Source: Leptothrix sp. (in: b-proteobacteria)
GTDB taxonomy: Bacteria > Pseudomonadota > Gammaproteobacteria > Burkholderiales > Burkholderiaceae_C
Assembly (NCBI GenBank): GCA_013822265.1
Contig: PNKD01000019.1
Span: forward strand, 1 to 45,213
DNA: 45,213 bases
Direction of reading: 5' to 3'
Position 1 is the stretch's first letter; every line of letters begins with the position of its first letter. Positions 10,864 to 20,655 of this stretch are shown here, one piece after another. A program made the position numbers and the translations under genes. A model generated the notes under the pieces. That model did no database searches. It was given only the letters and a program-made list of their open reading frames with translations, and was not told the DNA's origin.

Positions 10864-12141
10864 ATGGCATTGATCGTTCACAAATACGGCGGCACCTCGA
10901 TGGGCTCGACCGAGCGCATCCGCAGCGTTGCGCAGCGCGTCGCCAAGTGGGTGCGCGCCGGCCACCAGCTGGTGGTGGTGCCTTCGGCGATGTCGGGCGA
11001 GACCAACCGCCTGCTCGGCCTGGCCAAGGAGCTGCTGCCCGACGCGGCCTTGGCCAACACCCCCGAGGCGCTGCGCGAACTCGACGCCGTGGCCGCCACC
11101 GGCGAGCAGGTCAGCGTCGGCCTGCTGGCGCTGGCGCTGCAGGCCCAGGGGATCCCGGCGGTGAGTTACGGTGGCTGGCAGGTGGCGGTGTCCACCGACT
11201 CCGCCTTCGGCAAGGCGCGCATCCGCAGCATCGACGACCAGCGCGTGCGCGCCGATCTGGCCGCGGGCAAGGTCGTGGTCATCACCGGTTTCCAGGGTGT
11301 CGACGAGGCGGGCAACGTCACCACGCTGGGCCGTGGCGGCAGCGACACCTCGGCCGTGGCCGTGGCCGCGGCGCTGAAGGCCGACGAGTGCCTGATCTAC
11401 ACCGATGTCGACGGCGTCTACACCACCGACCCGCGCATCGTGCCCGAGGCGCGGCGCCTGGCCACCATCAGCTTCGAAGAGATGCTGGAGATGGCCAGCC
11501 TGGGCAGCAAGGTGCTGCAGATCCGCTCGGTCGAGTTCGCCGGCAAGTACCGTGTGCCGGTGCGTGTGCTGTCGAGCTTCACGCCCTGGGACATCCCGCT
11601 CGACGAAGAGGCCCGCTCGGGCACCCTGATCACTTTCGAGGAAGACGAAAAGATGGAACAAGCCGTGGTGGCCGGCATCGCGTTCAATCGCGACGAGGCC
11701 AAGATCAGCGTCATCGGCGTGCCCGACAAGCCGGGCATCGCGTACCAGATCCTGGGCCCGGTGGCCGATGCCAACATCGACGTCGACGTCATCATCCAGA
11801 ACCTCTCGCACGACGGCAAGACCGACTTCAGCTTCACCGTGCACCGCAACGACTATGCGCGCACGATGAACGTGCTCGAGACCCAGGTGCTGCCCGCCAC
11901 CGGCGCGGCGCGCCTGGCGGGCGACGCCAAGATCTGCAAGGTCAGCATCGTGGGCATCGGCATGCGCAGCCACGTCGGCGTGGCCAGCAAGATGTTCCGC
12001 ACGCTCAGCGAAGAGGGCATCAACATCCAGATGATCAGCACCAGCGAGATCAAGACCAGCGTCGTCATCGACGAGAAGTACATGGAACTCGCGGTGCGCT
12101 CGCTGCACAAGGCCTTCGACCTCGAACAGCCCGCGGGCTGA
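10864..12141 (+). CDS. lysC: aspartate kinase
   Basis: 425-residue kinase phosphorylating aspartate, the first step toward lysine, threonine and methionine. The amino-acid-kinase domain starts with KYGGTSMGS (7-15) and includes the [11 protein letters not shown] catalytic loop. Two ACT domains (about 265-410) form the allosteric sites; SEIKTSVVI lies in the conserved effector-binding region. An internal ATG at 11653 precedes the ACT region and could give a separate regulatory chain as in Bacillus, but no strong Shine-Dalgarno supports it. Monofunctional, not fused to homoserine dehydrogenase. Confidence 0.97.
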   Translation: MALIVHKYGGTSMGSTERIRSVAQRVAKWVRAGHQLVVVPSAMSGETNRLLGLAKELLPDAALANTPEALRELDAVAATGEQVSVGLLALALQAQGIPAVSYGGWQVAVSTDSAFGKARIRSIDDQRVRADLAAGKVVVITGFQGVDEAGNVTTLGRGGSDTSAVAVAAALKADECLIYTDVDGVYTTDPRIVPEARRLATISFEEMLEMASLGSKVLQIRSVEFAGKYRVPVRVLSSFTPWDIPLDEEARSGTLITFEEDEKMEQAVVAGIAFNRDEAKISVIGVPDKPGIAYQILGPVADANIDVDVIIQNLSHDGKTDFSFTVHRNDYARTMNVLETQVLPATGAARLAGDAKICKVSIVGIGMRSHVGVASKMFRTLSEEGINIQMISTSEIKTSVVIDEKYMELAVRSLHKAFDLEQPAG

Positions 12142-12213
12142 GCATCGCGGCAGCGGCGAACCGGCCTCGCGGCCGGGTGCTGCAGGATGCCGCTAGAATC
12201 TCTTTTCTTCGCC

Positions 12214-12306
12214 GGAGTCGTGACCGAGTGGCCGAAGGTGCTCCCCTGCTAAGGGAGTATGTGGGCAAAACCTGCATCGAGGGTTCGAATCCCTCCGACT
12301 CCGCCA
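12214..12306 (+). tRNA. tRNA-Ser (anticodon GCU)
   Basis: A 93-nt class II tRNA. Acceptor arms GGAGTCG (12214-12220) and CGACTCC (12296-12302) pair perfectly; the anticodon loop CTGCTAA at 12246-12252 gives GCT at 12248-12250; a long variable arm follows; the T loop reads GGTTCGAAT; CCA is encoded at 12304-12306. It reads AGC/AGU codons. A TAGAAT -10-like box at 12194-12199 lies just upstream. Confidence 0.97.
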
Positions 12307-12321
12307 GACGGCAAACGAATG

Positions 12322-12342
12322 GGCCCCGCAAGGGGCCTTTTT
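12322..12342 (+). terminator. intrinsic terminator after tRNA-Ser
   Basis: Stem GGCCCC / GGGGCC (12322-12327 with 12332-12337) with a GCAA tetraloop and five T (12338-12342), 16 bp past the tRNA. Confidence 0.85.
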
Positions 12343-12454
12343 CATGGCTGCGCCGCGCTGGCCGCGACGTCGCCTGTGCGATGCCGGCCGTCGGCCCGGG
12401 CCCATCGGCGTGTCGGAGAATCGCCGCCTCGGCCGACCTTCCCTGGAGACCACC

Positions 12455-14128
12455 TTGCCCCTCAGCGACATCGAGATTGCCCGCCAGGCGCGGCTGCGCC
12501 GCATCACCGAACTGGCCCACGAGCGGCTGGGCATCGCCGACGAGCATCTCGTGCCCTACGGTCACCACAAGGCCAAGCTGGCGCTGCCCTACATCGACAC
12601 CCTGGCCGGCCGGCCCGACGGCAAGCTGGTCCTCGTCACCGCCATCAGCCCGACGCCGGCCGGCGAGGGCAAGACCACCACTTCGGTGGGCCTGGGCGAT
12701 GCGCTCAACCACATCGGCAAGAAGGCGCTGATCGCGTTGCGCGAACCGTCGCTGGGGCCGGTGTTCGGCCTCAAGGGCGGCGCCACCGGCGGCGGCCATG
12801 CGCAGGTGGTGCCGATGGACGACATCAACCTGCACTTCACCGGCGACTTCCAGGCCATCGCGCTGGCGCACAACCTGCTGTCGGCCTGCCTGGACAACCA
12901 CATCCACCACGGCAACGCGCTCGACATCGACGTGCGCCGCATCGCCTGGAAGCGCGTCGTCGACATGAACGACCGCGCGCTGCGGCAGCTCACCGTCGGC
13001 CTGGGCGGGCCGGCCAACGGCTTCCCGCGGCAGGACGGTTTCGACATCGTCGTGGCCTCGGAAGTGATGGCCATCCTGTGCCTGGCGACTTCGCTGAAGG
13101 ACCTGAAGGACCGGCTGGGCCGCATCGTGGTGGCCGAGACGCGCGGCCGCCGGCCGGTCACCGCGGCCGAGCTCAAGGTGCACGGCGCGATGGCCGTGCT
13201 GCTCAAGGACGCGCTCGCGCCCAACCTCGTGCAGACGATGGAAAACAACCTCGCGCTGCTGCACGGCGGCCCGTTCGCCAACATCGCGCACGGCTGCAAC
13301 AGCGTCATCGCCACGCGCACCGCGCTCAAGCTGGGCGACTACGTGGTCACCGAGGCCGGCTTCGGCGCCGACCTGGGGGCCGAGAAGTTCATCGACATCA
13401 AGTGCCGCAAGGCCGGCCTGGCGCCTGCGGCGGTGGTGGTGGTGGCGACCATCCGGGCGCTGAAGTTCCACGGCGGCGTGAACCTGCCCGACCTCGGGCG
13501 CGAAGACCTGGGTGCGCTCGAGCGCGGGCTGGCCAACATCCAGCGCCACCTGCACAACCTGCGCGAGGTCTTCGGCCTGCCCTGCGTCGTCTCGATCAAC
13601 CACTTCACCAGCGACACCGAGGCCGAGCATGCGCTGCTGCGCGAGCGCCTGGGCGGGGCCACGCCCGTGGTGACGGCGCGCCACTGGGCCGAGGGCGGCG
13701 TGGGAGCGGCCGAGCTGGCGCACGAGGTCGTGCGCGCCTGCGCGCGCACATCGACGCTGAAGTTCGCCTACGCCGACGGCGACACGCTGTGGGAGAAGGT
13801 GCGCCTGGTGGCCACGCGCACCTACGGCGCTGCCGACATCAGCGCGAGCAGCGCCGTGCGCAGGCAGATCGCGGCGCTGCAGGAGGCCGGCCACGGCCAC
13901 CTGCCGGTGTGCATCGCCAAGACGCAGTACAGCTTCAGCACCGACGCCACGCTGCGCGGCGCGCCCAGCGGCCATGTCGTCGACATCCGCGAAGTCAGGC
14001 TGGCCGCCGGCGCCGAGTTCGTGGTGATGGTCTGCGGCGAAGTCATGACCATGCCCGGCCTGCCCAAGGTGCCCGCGGCCGAGCACATCGACCTCGACGA
14101 GCAGGGGCAGGTCGTCGGCTTGAGCTGA
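12455..14128 (+). CDS. fhs: formate--tetrahydrofolate ligase
   Basis: 557-residue cytoplasmic enzyme making 10-formyl-tetrahydrofolate from formate, ATP and THF. The ATP-binding P-loop is GEGKTT at residues 70-75, followed by the [10 protein letters not shown] segment and the [17 protein letters not shown] segment. I choose the TTG at 12455, with GGAG 6 bp upstream, because the protein then has the family length and conservation starts there; an in-frame ATG at 12344 would add 37 non-conserved residues lying over the tRNA terminator. Its product feeds purine synthesis and could supply HoxX further along the window. Confidence 0.95.
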   Translation: MPLSDIEIARQARLRRITELAHERLGIADEHLVPYGHHKAKLALPYIDTLAGRPDGKLVLVTAISPTPAGEGKTTTSVGLGDALNHIGKKALIALREPSLGPVFGLKGGATGGGHAQVVPMDDINLHFTGDFQAIALAHNLLSACLDNHIHHGNALDIDVRRIAWKRVVDMNDRALRQLTVGLGGPANGFPRQDGFDIVVASEVMAILCLATSLKDLKDRLGRIVVAETRGRRPVTAAELKVHGAMAVLLKDALAPNLVQTMENNLALLHGGPFANIAHGCNSVIATRTALKLGDYVVTEAGFGADLGAEKFIDIKCRKAGLAPAAVVVVATIRALKFHGGVNLPDLGREDLGALERGLANIQRHLHNLREVFGLPCVVSINHFTSDTEAEHALLRERLGGATPVVTARHWAEGGVGAAELAHEVVRACARTSTLKFAYADGDTLWEKVRLVATRTYGAADISASSAVRRQIAALQEAGHGHLPVCIAKTQYSFSTDATLRGAPSGHVVDIREVRLAAGAEFVVMVCGEVMTMPGLPKVPAAEHIDLDEQGQVVGLS

Positions 14129-14143
14129 AGGCGCGCGGCGACG

Positions 14144-15172
14144 ATGGCCAACAACACGGCGCGGCTGTACCGCATCGAGACGCTGATCCGCGCGCGCGGC
14201 CACGTCAGCTTCCAGGCGCTGCTCGATGAACTCGAGGTCTCGCCGGCCACGCTCAAGCGTGACCTCGAGTACCTGCGCAGCCGCCTGGGCGCGCCCATCG
14301 AGTACGACCGTGATCTCAACGGCTACCGCTTCGGCACCGGCTGCGCCGGCCCCAGGCACGAGCTGCCCGGGCTTTGGTTCGACGAGCGCGAGCTCTACTC
14401 GCTGCTGATGGCGCAGCAGCTGCTGGCCGGTCTGGACAGCGACGGCCTGCTCAGCCGCCACCTGCAGCCGCTGCTCGACCGCATCCACCAGCTGCTGGGC
14501 AGCGCCGGCGACGGCGAGGGCGGCGCCGCCGCGGCCCGGCGCCTGTTGCGCCGCGTCAAGGTGATCACCGCGCTGCGCCGCCCCGTTCCCAGCCGCTTCT
14601 TCGAGCGTGTGAGCGCCGCGCTGCTGGCTCGCCAGCGCCTGCAGCTGCGCTACCTCACGCGCGGCCGGCGCGAGGTCGGCGACCGTGTGGTCTCGCCGCA
14701 GCGGCTGGTGCATTACCGCGGCACCTGGTACCTCGACGCCTGGTGCCACCGCGTCGACGCATTGCGCCGCTTCGCGCTCGATGCCATCGAAGAGGCCACG
14801 CTGCTGGAGCAGGCTGCGCGCGAGATCGCGATGAAACGCGTGCAGGCCGAGATGGACGCCGGCTACGGCATCTATGCCGGCGGCACGCGGCAATGGGCCG
14901 TGCTGGCCTTCGATGCCCAGGCCGCACAGTGGGCCAGCCGCGAAGAGTGGCACCCCGAGCAGCAGGGCCGCCGGCTGGACGACGGCCGCTACGAGCTGCG
15001 CCTGCCCTACGTCGACGACACCGAGCTGGTGATGGACGTGCTGCGCCTGGGTGCGCAGGTGCAGGTGCTGGCGCCACCCGAGCTGGTGGCCGCGGTGCGC
15101 CAGCGGCTGGCGGCGGCGGCTGCACAGTACGAGGGCGCCGCCGTGGCGCCCTCGCGGCCCCCTCAGGCGTAG
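14144..15172 (+). CDS. WYL-domain (YafY-type) transcriptional regulator
   Basis: 342-residue DNA-binding protein. An N-terminal HTH (about 8-60, with VSPATLKRDLEYLR as the recognition region) is followed by a WYL-type ligand domain (about 140-230, with LVHYRGTWYLDAWCH) and a WCX C-terminal extension. WYL proteins usually respond to nucleic-acid or nucleotide ligands; the target here is unknown. It starts 15 bp after fhs and may be co-transcribed. Its 3' end overlaps convergent malic enzyme by 10 bp. Confidence 0.88.
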   Translation: MANNTARLYRIETLIRARGHVSFQALLDELEVSPATLKRDLEYLRSRLGAPIEYDRDLNGYRFGTGCAGPRHELPGLWFDERELYSLLMAQQLLAGLDSDGLLSRHLQPLLDRIHQLLGSAGDGEGGAAAARRLLRRVKVITALRRPVPSRFFERVSAALLARQRLQLRYLTRGRREVGDRVVSPQRLVHYRGTWYLDAWCHRVDALRRFALDAIEEATLLEQAAREIAMKRVQAEMDAGYGIYAGGTRQWAVLAFDAQAAQWASREEWHPEQQGRRLDDGRYELRLPYVDDTELVMDVLRLGAQVQVLAPPELVAAVRQRLAAAAAQYEGAAVAPSRPPQA

Positions 15173-16830
15173 CAGGGGTAGGTCGGCTCGTACATGCAGC
15201 GGCGCATGTGCGCGGCCAGGTCGCCCGGGCGTTCGATGCCGGCCAGCCCCTGCTCGAAGGCGACCTCGGCCACGGCTGCGGCAATCTGCACCGAGACCTC
15301 GCGCACGTTCTTCAGCGGCGGATAGAGGCTGCCCTGCGCCAGGTCCTGCGGCGTGACCTGCCGCGCCAGCGCGCGTGCCGAGGCCATGAACATCTCGTCG
15401 GTGACGTGGCGTGTGCGCACGGCGATCGCGCCCAGGCCGACCCCCGGGAAGATGTAGGAGTTGTTGCCCTGGCGCGGCACGAAGGTCTGCCCGCCCAAGG
15501 CCACGGCGTCGAAGGGGCTGCCGCAAGCGAACAGCGCGCGGCCACCGCTCCACGCGTAGGCCTGGGCGGCCGTGCACTCGGACTTCGAGGTCGGGTTGGA
15601 CAGCGCGAAGACGATGGGCCTCTCGTTCAGCCGCGTCATCTCCTCGATGATCTGTTGCGTGAAGCTGCCGGCCACCGCGGCCACGCCAATGATGGCCGTG
15701 GGCCGCAGGGCACGCACCGCGGCGCCGAAGTCGCCGATGGCCGCGTGTTCGTGTGCATAGGGCTGCTTGTGTGCCGCCAGCTCGCCGCGCCCGGCCACCA
15801 CCAGGCCCTTGCTGTCGAACAGCCAGCAGCAGCGGCGCGCCGTCGCCGCGTCGACGCCATCGGCGACCATCGCCGCCACGGCCAGGTCGGCGATGCCCGT
15901 GGCCGCCTCGCCTGCGCCCATGAAGAGCAGGCGCTGCTGCGCCAGTTCGCCCTGGGTCACGCGCAGCGCGCTGTAGAGCCCGGCCAGCGCCACCGCCGCG
16001 GTGCCCTGGATGTCGTCGTTGAAGGTACAGATGCGGTTGCGGTACTTCTCGAGCAGGCGGAAGGCGTTGTGGTTGGCGAAGTCCTCGAACTGGATCACCA
16101 CGCCGGGGAAGAGCTCGCGCGCCGCGGTGATGAACTCGTCGACCAGGTCGTCGTAGGCCTGCCCGGTCAGGCGCGGCTGCGCCAGGCCGAGGTACAGCGG
16201 GTCGTCGCGCAGCGCGGCGTTGTTGGTGCCGACGTCCAGCATCACCGGCAGGCACTGCGTCGGCGGTACGCCGGCGCAGGCCGTGTACAGCGCCAGCTTG
16301 CCCACCGGGATGCCCATGCCGTTGCTGCCCAGGTCGCCCAGGCCGAGGATGCGCTCGCCGTCGGTGACGACGATCATCGCCACGTCCTGGCGCGGCCAGT
16401 TGCGCAGCAGCGAACCGATCTGGCCGCGGTCTTCGGCGGTGACGAAGACACCGCGCGGGCGCTGGTAGATGTGGCCGAAGTGCTGGCAGCCCAGGCCCAC
16501 CGTGGGCGTGTAGATGATGGGCATCATCTCGTCGGTGTTCTCGATCACGACGCGGAAGAACAGGGCCTCGTTGCGGTCGTGCAGCGCGGTCATGAAGATG
16601 TACTTCTCGAGCGTGGTCGGCAGGCGGTGGAAGTTCTCCAGCACGCGGGCCACCTGCTCGGCCTGCGAGTTCACGTGCGGCGGCAGCAGGCCGCGCAGCC
16701 CCAGCACGTCGCGTTCGCGCGGCGTGAACGCGCTGCCCTTGTTCAGTGCCGGGTCCTGCAGCAGCGTGAGGCCGCGTGGGAACCACGATGAGTGTGCTGG
16801 GCGCGTCACGTTCGAAGCACTGTCAGGCAT
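15163..16830 (-). CDS. maeA: NAD-dependent malic enzyme
   Basis: 555-residue oxaloacetate-decarboxylating malate dehydrogenase, converting malate to pyruvate, CO2 and NADH. An N-terminal malic domain (YTPTVGLGCQHFG, then LGDLGSNGMGIPVGK) is followed by a NAD-binding domain with GAGEAATGIA and the SNPTSKSECTAAQAY region. This is the long SfcA-like form. The ATG at 16830 has GGAG 9 bp upstream; the open frame runs further but lacks homology. A perfect FNR palindrome stands about 70 bp upstream, shared with the divergent frdCAB. Confidence 0.95.
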   Translation of the reverse strand: MPDSASNVTRPAHSSWFPRGLTLLQDPALNKGSAFTPRERDVLGLRGLLPPHVNSQAEQVARVLENFHRLPTTLEKYIFMTALHDRNEALFFRVVIENTDEMMPIIYTPTVGLGCQHFGHIYQRPRGVFVTAEDRGQIGSLLRNWPRQDVAMIVVTDGERILGLGDLGSNGMGIPVGKLALYTACAGVPPTQCLPVMLDVGTNNAALRDDPLYLGLAQPRLTGQAYDDLVDEFITAARELFPGVVIQFEDFANHNAFRLLEKYRNRICTFNDDIQGTAAVALAGLYSALRVTQGELAQQRLLFMGAGEAATGIADLAVAAMVADGVDAATARRCCWLFDSKGLVVAGRGELAAHKQPYAHEHAAIGDFGAAVRALRPTAIIGVAAVAGSFTQQIIEEMTRLNERPIVFALSNPTSKSECTAAQAYAWSGGRALFACGSPFDAVALGGQTFVPRQGNNSYIFPGVGLGAIAVRTRHVTDEMFMASARALARQVTPQDLAQGSLYPPLKNVREVSVQIAAAVAEVAFEQGLAGIERPGDLAAHMRRCMYEPTYPCYA

Positions 16831-16896
16831 GTCCGTCTCCTTTGCACCGCGCACGATTCGAGTGGCCGACAAGGTAGACCTTGCCACGCCGGGCTC

Positions 16897-16912
16897 GTTG
16901 ATGTGCATCAAC
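16897..16912. promoter_or_regulatory. perfect FNR/Anr binding palindrome between maeA and frdC
   Basis: TTGAT-GTGC-ATCAA at 16898-16911 matches the FNR/Anr consensus at all ten specified positions and is extended to 16 bp by flanking G and C. It is 68 bp from the maeA start and about 81 bp from the frdC start. A class II arrangement could serve either gene: TACCTT on the minus strand is centred 31 bp away toward maeA, and GAAGAT 32 bp away toward frdC, both weak -10 matches. The direction is therefore open. Confidence 0.85.
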
Positions 16913-16991
16913 AGGGCGCAGGGATGGCTGGCTGAAGATGCGCCCGTCGGCAAAGCGCAGTGGAGCCCGGCCGACGGAGGAGATGCATCGC

Positions 16992-17771
16992 ATGAACAGC
17001 CGCACGCAGGCCGTGTACGCCGGCGCCGCGCCCCGCGCACGCAAGAGCCGTTGGCCCGCCCGCCTGGACTGGCTGCAGAGCGCCAGCGGCCTCGTGCTGG
17101 CACTCTTCATGTGGGGGCACATGTTCTTCGTCTCGTCGATCCTGTTCGGCAAGGACGCGATGTGGACGGTGAGCAAGGCCTTCGAGGGCTATTTCATCTT
17201 CGGCCGCTCGCTGCCCTGGCTGGTATCGGTGGTGGTGGCGGTGGTGCTGCTGCTGCTGGTCGTGCACGCCATGCTGGCGGTGCGCAAGTTCCCCATCAGC
17301 TACGCGCAGTACCGCGCCTTCCGCGACCACGCCGGCGACATGAAGCATGGCGACACCACGCTGTGGTGGTGGCAGGTGGTGACGGGCTTCGCGCTGTTCT
17401 TCCTGGCCTCGATGCACCTGTTCGTGATGCTCTCGCGGCCCGACCAGATCGGCCCCTTCGAAAGCGCCGACCGTGTCTGGTCCGACCACTACTGGGTGCT
17501 CTACCTGGTGCTGCTCTTTGCCGTCGAGCTGCACGGCGGCATCGGCCTGTACCGGCTGGCCGTGAAGTGGAACTGGTTCGGCGGCGCCCACCCCGACGTG
17601 GCGCGCACGCGGCTGAAGACGCTGAAGTGGGCCCTGACGGTCTTCTTCCTCGCGCTCGGCCTGGCCACGCTGGCGGCCTACATCAAGATCGGCATCGAGC
17701 ATGCACCGCGCGCCGGTGAGACCTACACACCGGCCTGGGTGCAGCCTGCGGGCGCGCCGGTCGTGAAGTGA
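16992..17771 (+). CDS. frdC: fumarate reductase diheme cytochrome b subunit (Wolinella type)
   Basis: 259-residue inner-membrane anchor with five predicted helices that carries two b hemes and the quinol site. The candidate heme ligands H43, H92, H142 and H181 are each one less than the four axial His I recall for Wolinella succinogenes FrdC (44, 93, 143, 182). E65 and E179 likewise fit its menaquinol-site Glu66 and E-pathway Glu180. The ATG at 16992 is chosen because AGGAGA is well spaced for it; the ATG at 16983 lies too close. frdA follows after 18 bp. Confidence 0.93.
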   Translation: MNSRTQAVYAGAAPRARKSRWPARLDWLQSASGLVLALFMWGHMFFVSSILFGKDAMWTVSKAFEGYFIFGRSLPWLVSVVVAVVLLLLVVHAMLAVRKFPISYAQYRAFRDHAGDMKHGDTTLWWWQVVTGFALFFLASMHLFVMLSRPDQIGPFESADRVWSDHYWVLYLVLLFAVELHGGIGLYRLAVKWNWFGGAHPDVARTRLKTLKWALTVFFLALGLATLAAYIKIGIEHAPRAGETYTPAWVQPAGAPVVK

Positions 17772-17789
17772 GCCGGACCTGAACCCCCC

Positions 17790-19769
17790 ATGAAGATCAA
17801 CTACACCGACGTGCTCGTCATCGGCGGCGGCCTCACGGGCCTGCGTGCCGCCATCGGCGCCAGGCGGCGCGGCCACGACGCGGTCATCCTGTCGCTGGTG
17901 CCGCCCAAACGTTCGCACTCGGCTGCCGCGCAGGGCGGCATGCAGGCCTCGCTGGCCAACGTCTTCAAGGGCCAGGGCGACAACGAGGACGTGCACTTCG
18001 AGGACACCGTGCGCGGCAGCGACTGGGGCGCCGACCAGCGCGTGGTGCGCATGTTCGTCAACACCGCGCCCAAGGCCGTGCGCGAACTCGCCGCCTGGGG
18101 CGTGCCCTGGAGCCGCGTCAGCCGCGGCGACCGCCAGGTCATCATCAACGGCCAGAAGGTCACGCTGACCGAGCGCGACGAGGCACACGGCCTGGTGGCG
18201 CAGCGCGATTTCGGCGGCACGAAGAAGTGGCGCACCTGCTACGTCAGCGACGGCACCGGCCACGCCATGCTGTTCGCGGTGAGCGACCGCGCCATCGCCG
18301 AGAGCATCCCGGTGGTCGAGCGCGCCGAAGCCATTGCACTCATCGTCGACGGCATCCGCTGCCAGGGTGCCGTGGTGCGCGACTTGATAACGGGCGAACT
18401 GAGCGCCTATGTCGCCAAGGCCACCGTCATCGCCACGGGCGGCGCGGGCCGGCTCTTCCGCGTCACGACCAACGCCGTCATCTGCGAGGGCATAGGCATG
18501 GCCATCGCGCTGGAGACCGGGCAGAGCGCGCTGGGCAACATGGAGGCGGTGCAGTTCCACCCCACCGGCATCTTCCCGGCGAGCATCCTCGTCACCGAGG
18601 GCTGCCGCGGCGACGGCGGGCTGCTGAAAGACGTCGACGGCCACCGTTTCATGCCCGACTACGAGCCCGAGAAGAAGGAGCTGGCCTCGCGCGACGTCGT
18701 CTCGCGGCGCATGGAGACGCACATCCGCAAGGGCAAGGGCGTGCCCTCGCGCTTCGGCGAGCACCTGTGGCTGGACATCACGCTGCTGGGCCGCGCCCAC
18801 ATCGAGAAGAACCTGCGCGAGGTGAAGGAGATCTGCGAGAACTTCCTCGGCATAGACCCGGCGGTGGACATGATCGCCGTGCGCCCGGCGCAGCACTACA
18901 CGATGGGCGGCGTGCGCACCAACCACACCGGCGAGAGCCCGACGCTCAAGGGCCTGTTCGCCGCCGGCGAGGCCGCCTGCTGGGACATGCACGGCTTCAA
19001 CCGGCTGGGCGGCAACTCGGTGGCCGAGACGGTGGTGGCGGGCATGATCGTCGGCGAGTTCGTCGCCGACTTCTGCGACAAGAGCGAGAACGAGCTGCGC
19101 ATCCCCACCGGGCTGGTGCGCGAGCTGGTGGCCGCCGAGCAGGCCAAGCTCGACCACCTGGTGAAGGGCCACGGCACCGAAGACGCGTCCGAGTTGAAGC
19201 TGGCGATGCAGAAGATCATGACCGACAAGGTCGGCATCTTCCGCACCGCCGAAGACCTGGGCCGCGCGGTGGCCGACCTGCAGGTGCTGCTCGACCGCAG
19301 CCGCCACATCGGCCTGCGCCACAAGGCCGCCGGCGCCAACCCCGAGCTGGCCACCGCCTACCGCACGCAGAAGATGCTCAAGCTGGCGCTGTGCATGGCC
19401 GACGGCGCGCTGCAGCGCACCGAGAGCCGCGGCGCCCACTTCCGTGAGGACCATCCGCACCGCGACGACGCCAACTGGCTCAAGCGCACGCTGGCGACCT
19501 GGAAGGAAGGCGACATGCGGCCCACGCTGGCCTACGAGGCACTGGAGGTCAAGGCCATGGAGCTGCCGCCCGGCTGGCGCGGCTACGGCGCCAAGGACTA
19601 CGTCGACCACCCCGAGACCGCCGCCCGCGCCGCCGAGGTGGCCGCCGTGCGCGAGCAGATGAAGGACCAGCCCCGCGCCGCGGTGCAGAAGGCGTTGATG
19701 CCCTACGAAGAACTGCTGCCCCCGCCGCTGCGCGGGCCCAACGAACGCATCGACGAGCCGCTGGCATGA
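17790..19769 (+). CDS. frdA: fumarate reductase / succinate dehydrogenase flavoprotein subunit
   Basis: 659-residue flavoprotein that interconverts fumarate and succinate. An N-terminal Rossmann GGGLTGL leads to the covalent-FAD histidine H43 in [10 protein letters not shown]257, R301 and H369 coincide with Wolinella FrdA active-site numbering as I recall it, with the next Arg at 405. The capping domain and the [10 protein letters not shown] segment are intact. The pattern matches the epsilon-type QFR rather than E. coli FrdA or SdhA. The stop overlaps frdB by 4 bp. Confidence 0.95.
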   Translation: MKINYTDVLVIGGGLTGLRAAIGARRRGHDAVILSLVPPKRSHSAAAQGGMQASLANVFKGQGDNEDVHFEDTVRGSDWGADQRVVRMFVNTAPKAVRELAAWGVPWSRVSRGDRQVIINGQKVTLTERDEAHGLVAQRDFGGTKKWRTCYVSDGTGHAMLFAVSDRAIAESIPVVERAEAIALIVDGIRCQGAVVRDLITGELSAYVAKATVIATGGAGRLFRVTTNAVICEGIGMAIALETGQSALGNMEAVQFHPTGIFPASILVTEGCRGDGGLLKDVDGHRFMPDYEPEKKELASRDVVSRRMETHIRKGKGVPSRFGEHLWLDITLLGRAHIEKNLREVKEICENFLGIDPAVDMIAVRPAQHYTMGGVRTNHTGESPTLKGLFAAGEAACWDMHGFNRLGGNSVAETVVAGMIVGEFVADFCDKSENELRIPTGLVRELVAAEQAKLDHLVKGHGTEDASELKLAMQKIMTDKVGIFRTAEDLGRAVADLQVLLDRSRHIGLRHKAAGANPELATAYRTQKMLKLALCMADGALQRTESRGAHFREDHPHRDDANWLKRTLATWKEGDMRPTLAYEALEVKAMELPPGWRGYGAKDYVDHPETAARAAEVAAVREQMKDQPRAAVQKALMPYEELLPPPLRGPNERIDEPLA

Positions 19770-20575
19770 GCATCATCATCCCCATCCTGCCTGCGGCCGC
19801 GACGCTGCAGCCCGAGGGCGCCGCCGCGGGCAGTGCCGCCGCCGACGGTGCCGCGCGCAAGCTCAACATCCGCGTGCTGCGCTTCGACCCGCGGCGGCCC
19901 GAGGTCGCGCCGCACTGGCAGACCTACGTGCTCGACGACGCCGCGGGCATGACGCTGTTCATCGCGCTGAGCGAGATCCGCGAGCGGCTCGACCCCTCGC
20001 TGCAGTTCGACTTCGTCTGCCGCGCCGGCATCTGCGGCAGCTGCGCCATGCTCGTCAACGGCCGCCCTGCGCTGGCGTGCCGCACGCTGACCAAGAACCT
20101 CGAGTCGAGCTTCACGCTGGCGCCGCTGCCGGTGTTCGAGCTCATCGGCGACCTCTCGGTGAACACCGGCAAGTGGATGCGCGGCATGAGCGAGCGGCTG
20201 CAGACCTGGGTGCACCAGCAGGAGAGCAACCCCGACCTGACGCGCCTGGAAGCGCGCATGGAGCCCGAGCTTGCCGAGCAGATCTACGAGCTCGACCGCT
20301 GCATCGAATGCGGCTGCTGCGTCTCGGCCTGCGGCACGGCGCGCATGCGCGAAGACTTCGTCGGCGCCGTGGGCCTGAACAAGATCGCCCGCTTCAGGCT
20401 CGACCCGCGCGACACGCGCAGCGACGACGACTTCTACGAGATCGTCGGCGATGACGAGGGTGTGTTCGGCTGCATGTCTCTGCTGGGCTGCCACGACGTG
20501 TGCCCCAAGCAACTGCCGTTGCAGACACAGATCGCCTTCGTGCGCAGGAAGATGGTGGCCATGGGCTGGAAGTAG
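19766..20575 (+). CDS. frdB: fumarate reductase iron-sulfur subunit
   Basis: 269-residue subunit carrying electrons between the b hemes and FAD. The [2Fe-2S] site is CRAGICGSC plus a later Cys in RPALAC; the C-terminal half holds [11 protein letters not shown] and further cysteines ending in CHDVCPK for the [4Fe-4S] and [3Fe-4S] clusters. The N-terminal 30 residues are Ala-rich and not conserved. An ATGA overlap couples it to frdA. No anchor SdhD follows, consistent with the single-anchor FrdC. Confidence 0.95.
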   Translation: MSIIIPILPAAATLQPEGAAAGSAAADGAARKLNIRVLRFDPRRPEVAPHWQTYVLDDAAGMTLFIALSEIRERLDPSLQFDFVCRAGICGSCAMLVNGRPALACRTLTKNLESSFTLAPLPVFELIGDLSVNTGKWMRGMSERLQTWVHQQESNPDLTRLEARMEPELAEQIYELDRCIECGCCVSACGTARMREDFVGAVGLNKIARFRLDPRDTRSDDDFYEIVGDDEGVFGCMSLLGCHDVCPKQLPLQTQIAFVRRKMVAMGWK

Positions 20576-20655
20576 GGCGGGCCTTCGGGCGCGCGCAGCC
20601 TGCCAACGAAGTGGGGCGGCCTCGATCGCCAGACTTGACCAAGGAGACGACCGAC

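Noticed and set aside
14374..16791. An 805-codon plus-strand frame opposite malic enzyme
   Set aside because: Shadow of maeA and of the WYL gene; no recognisable motif.
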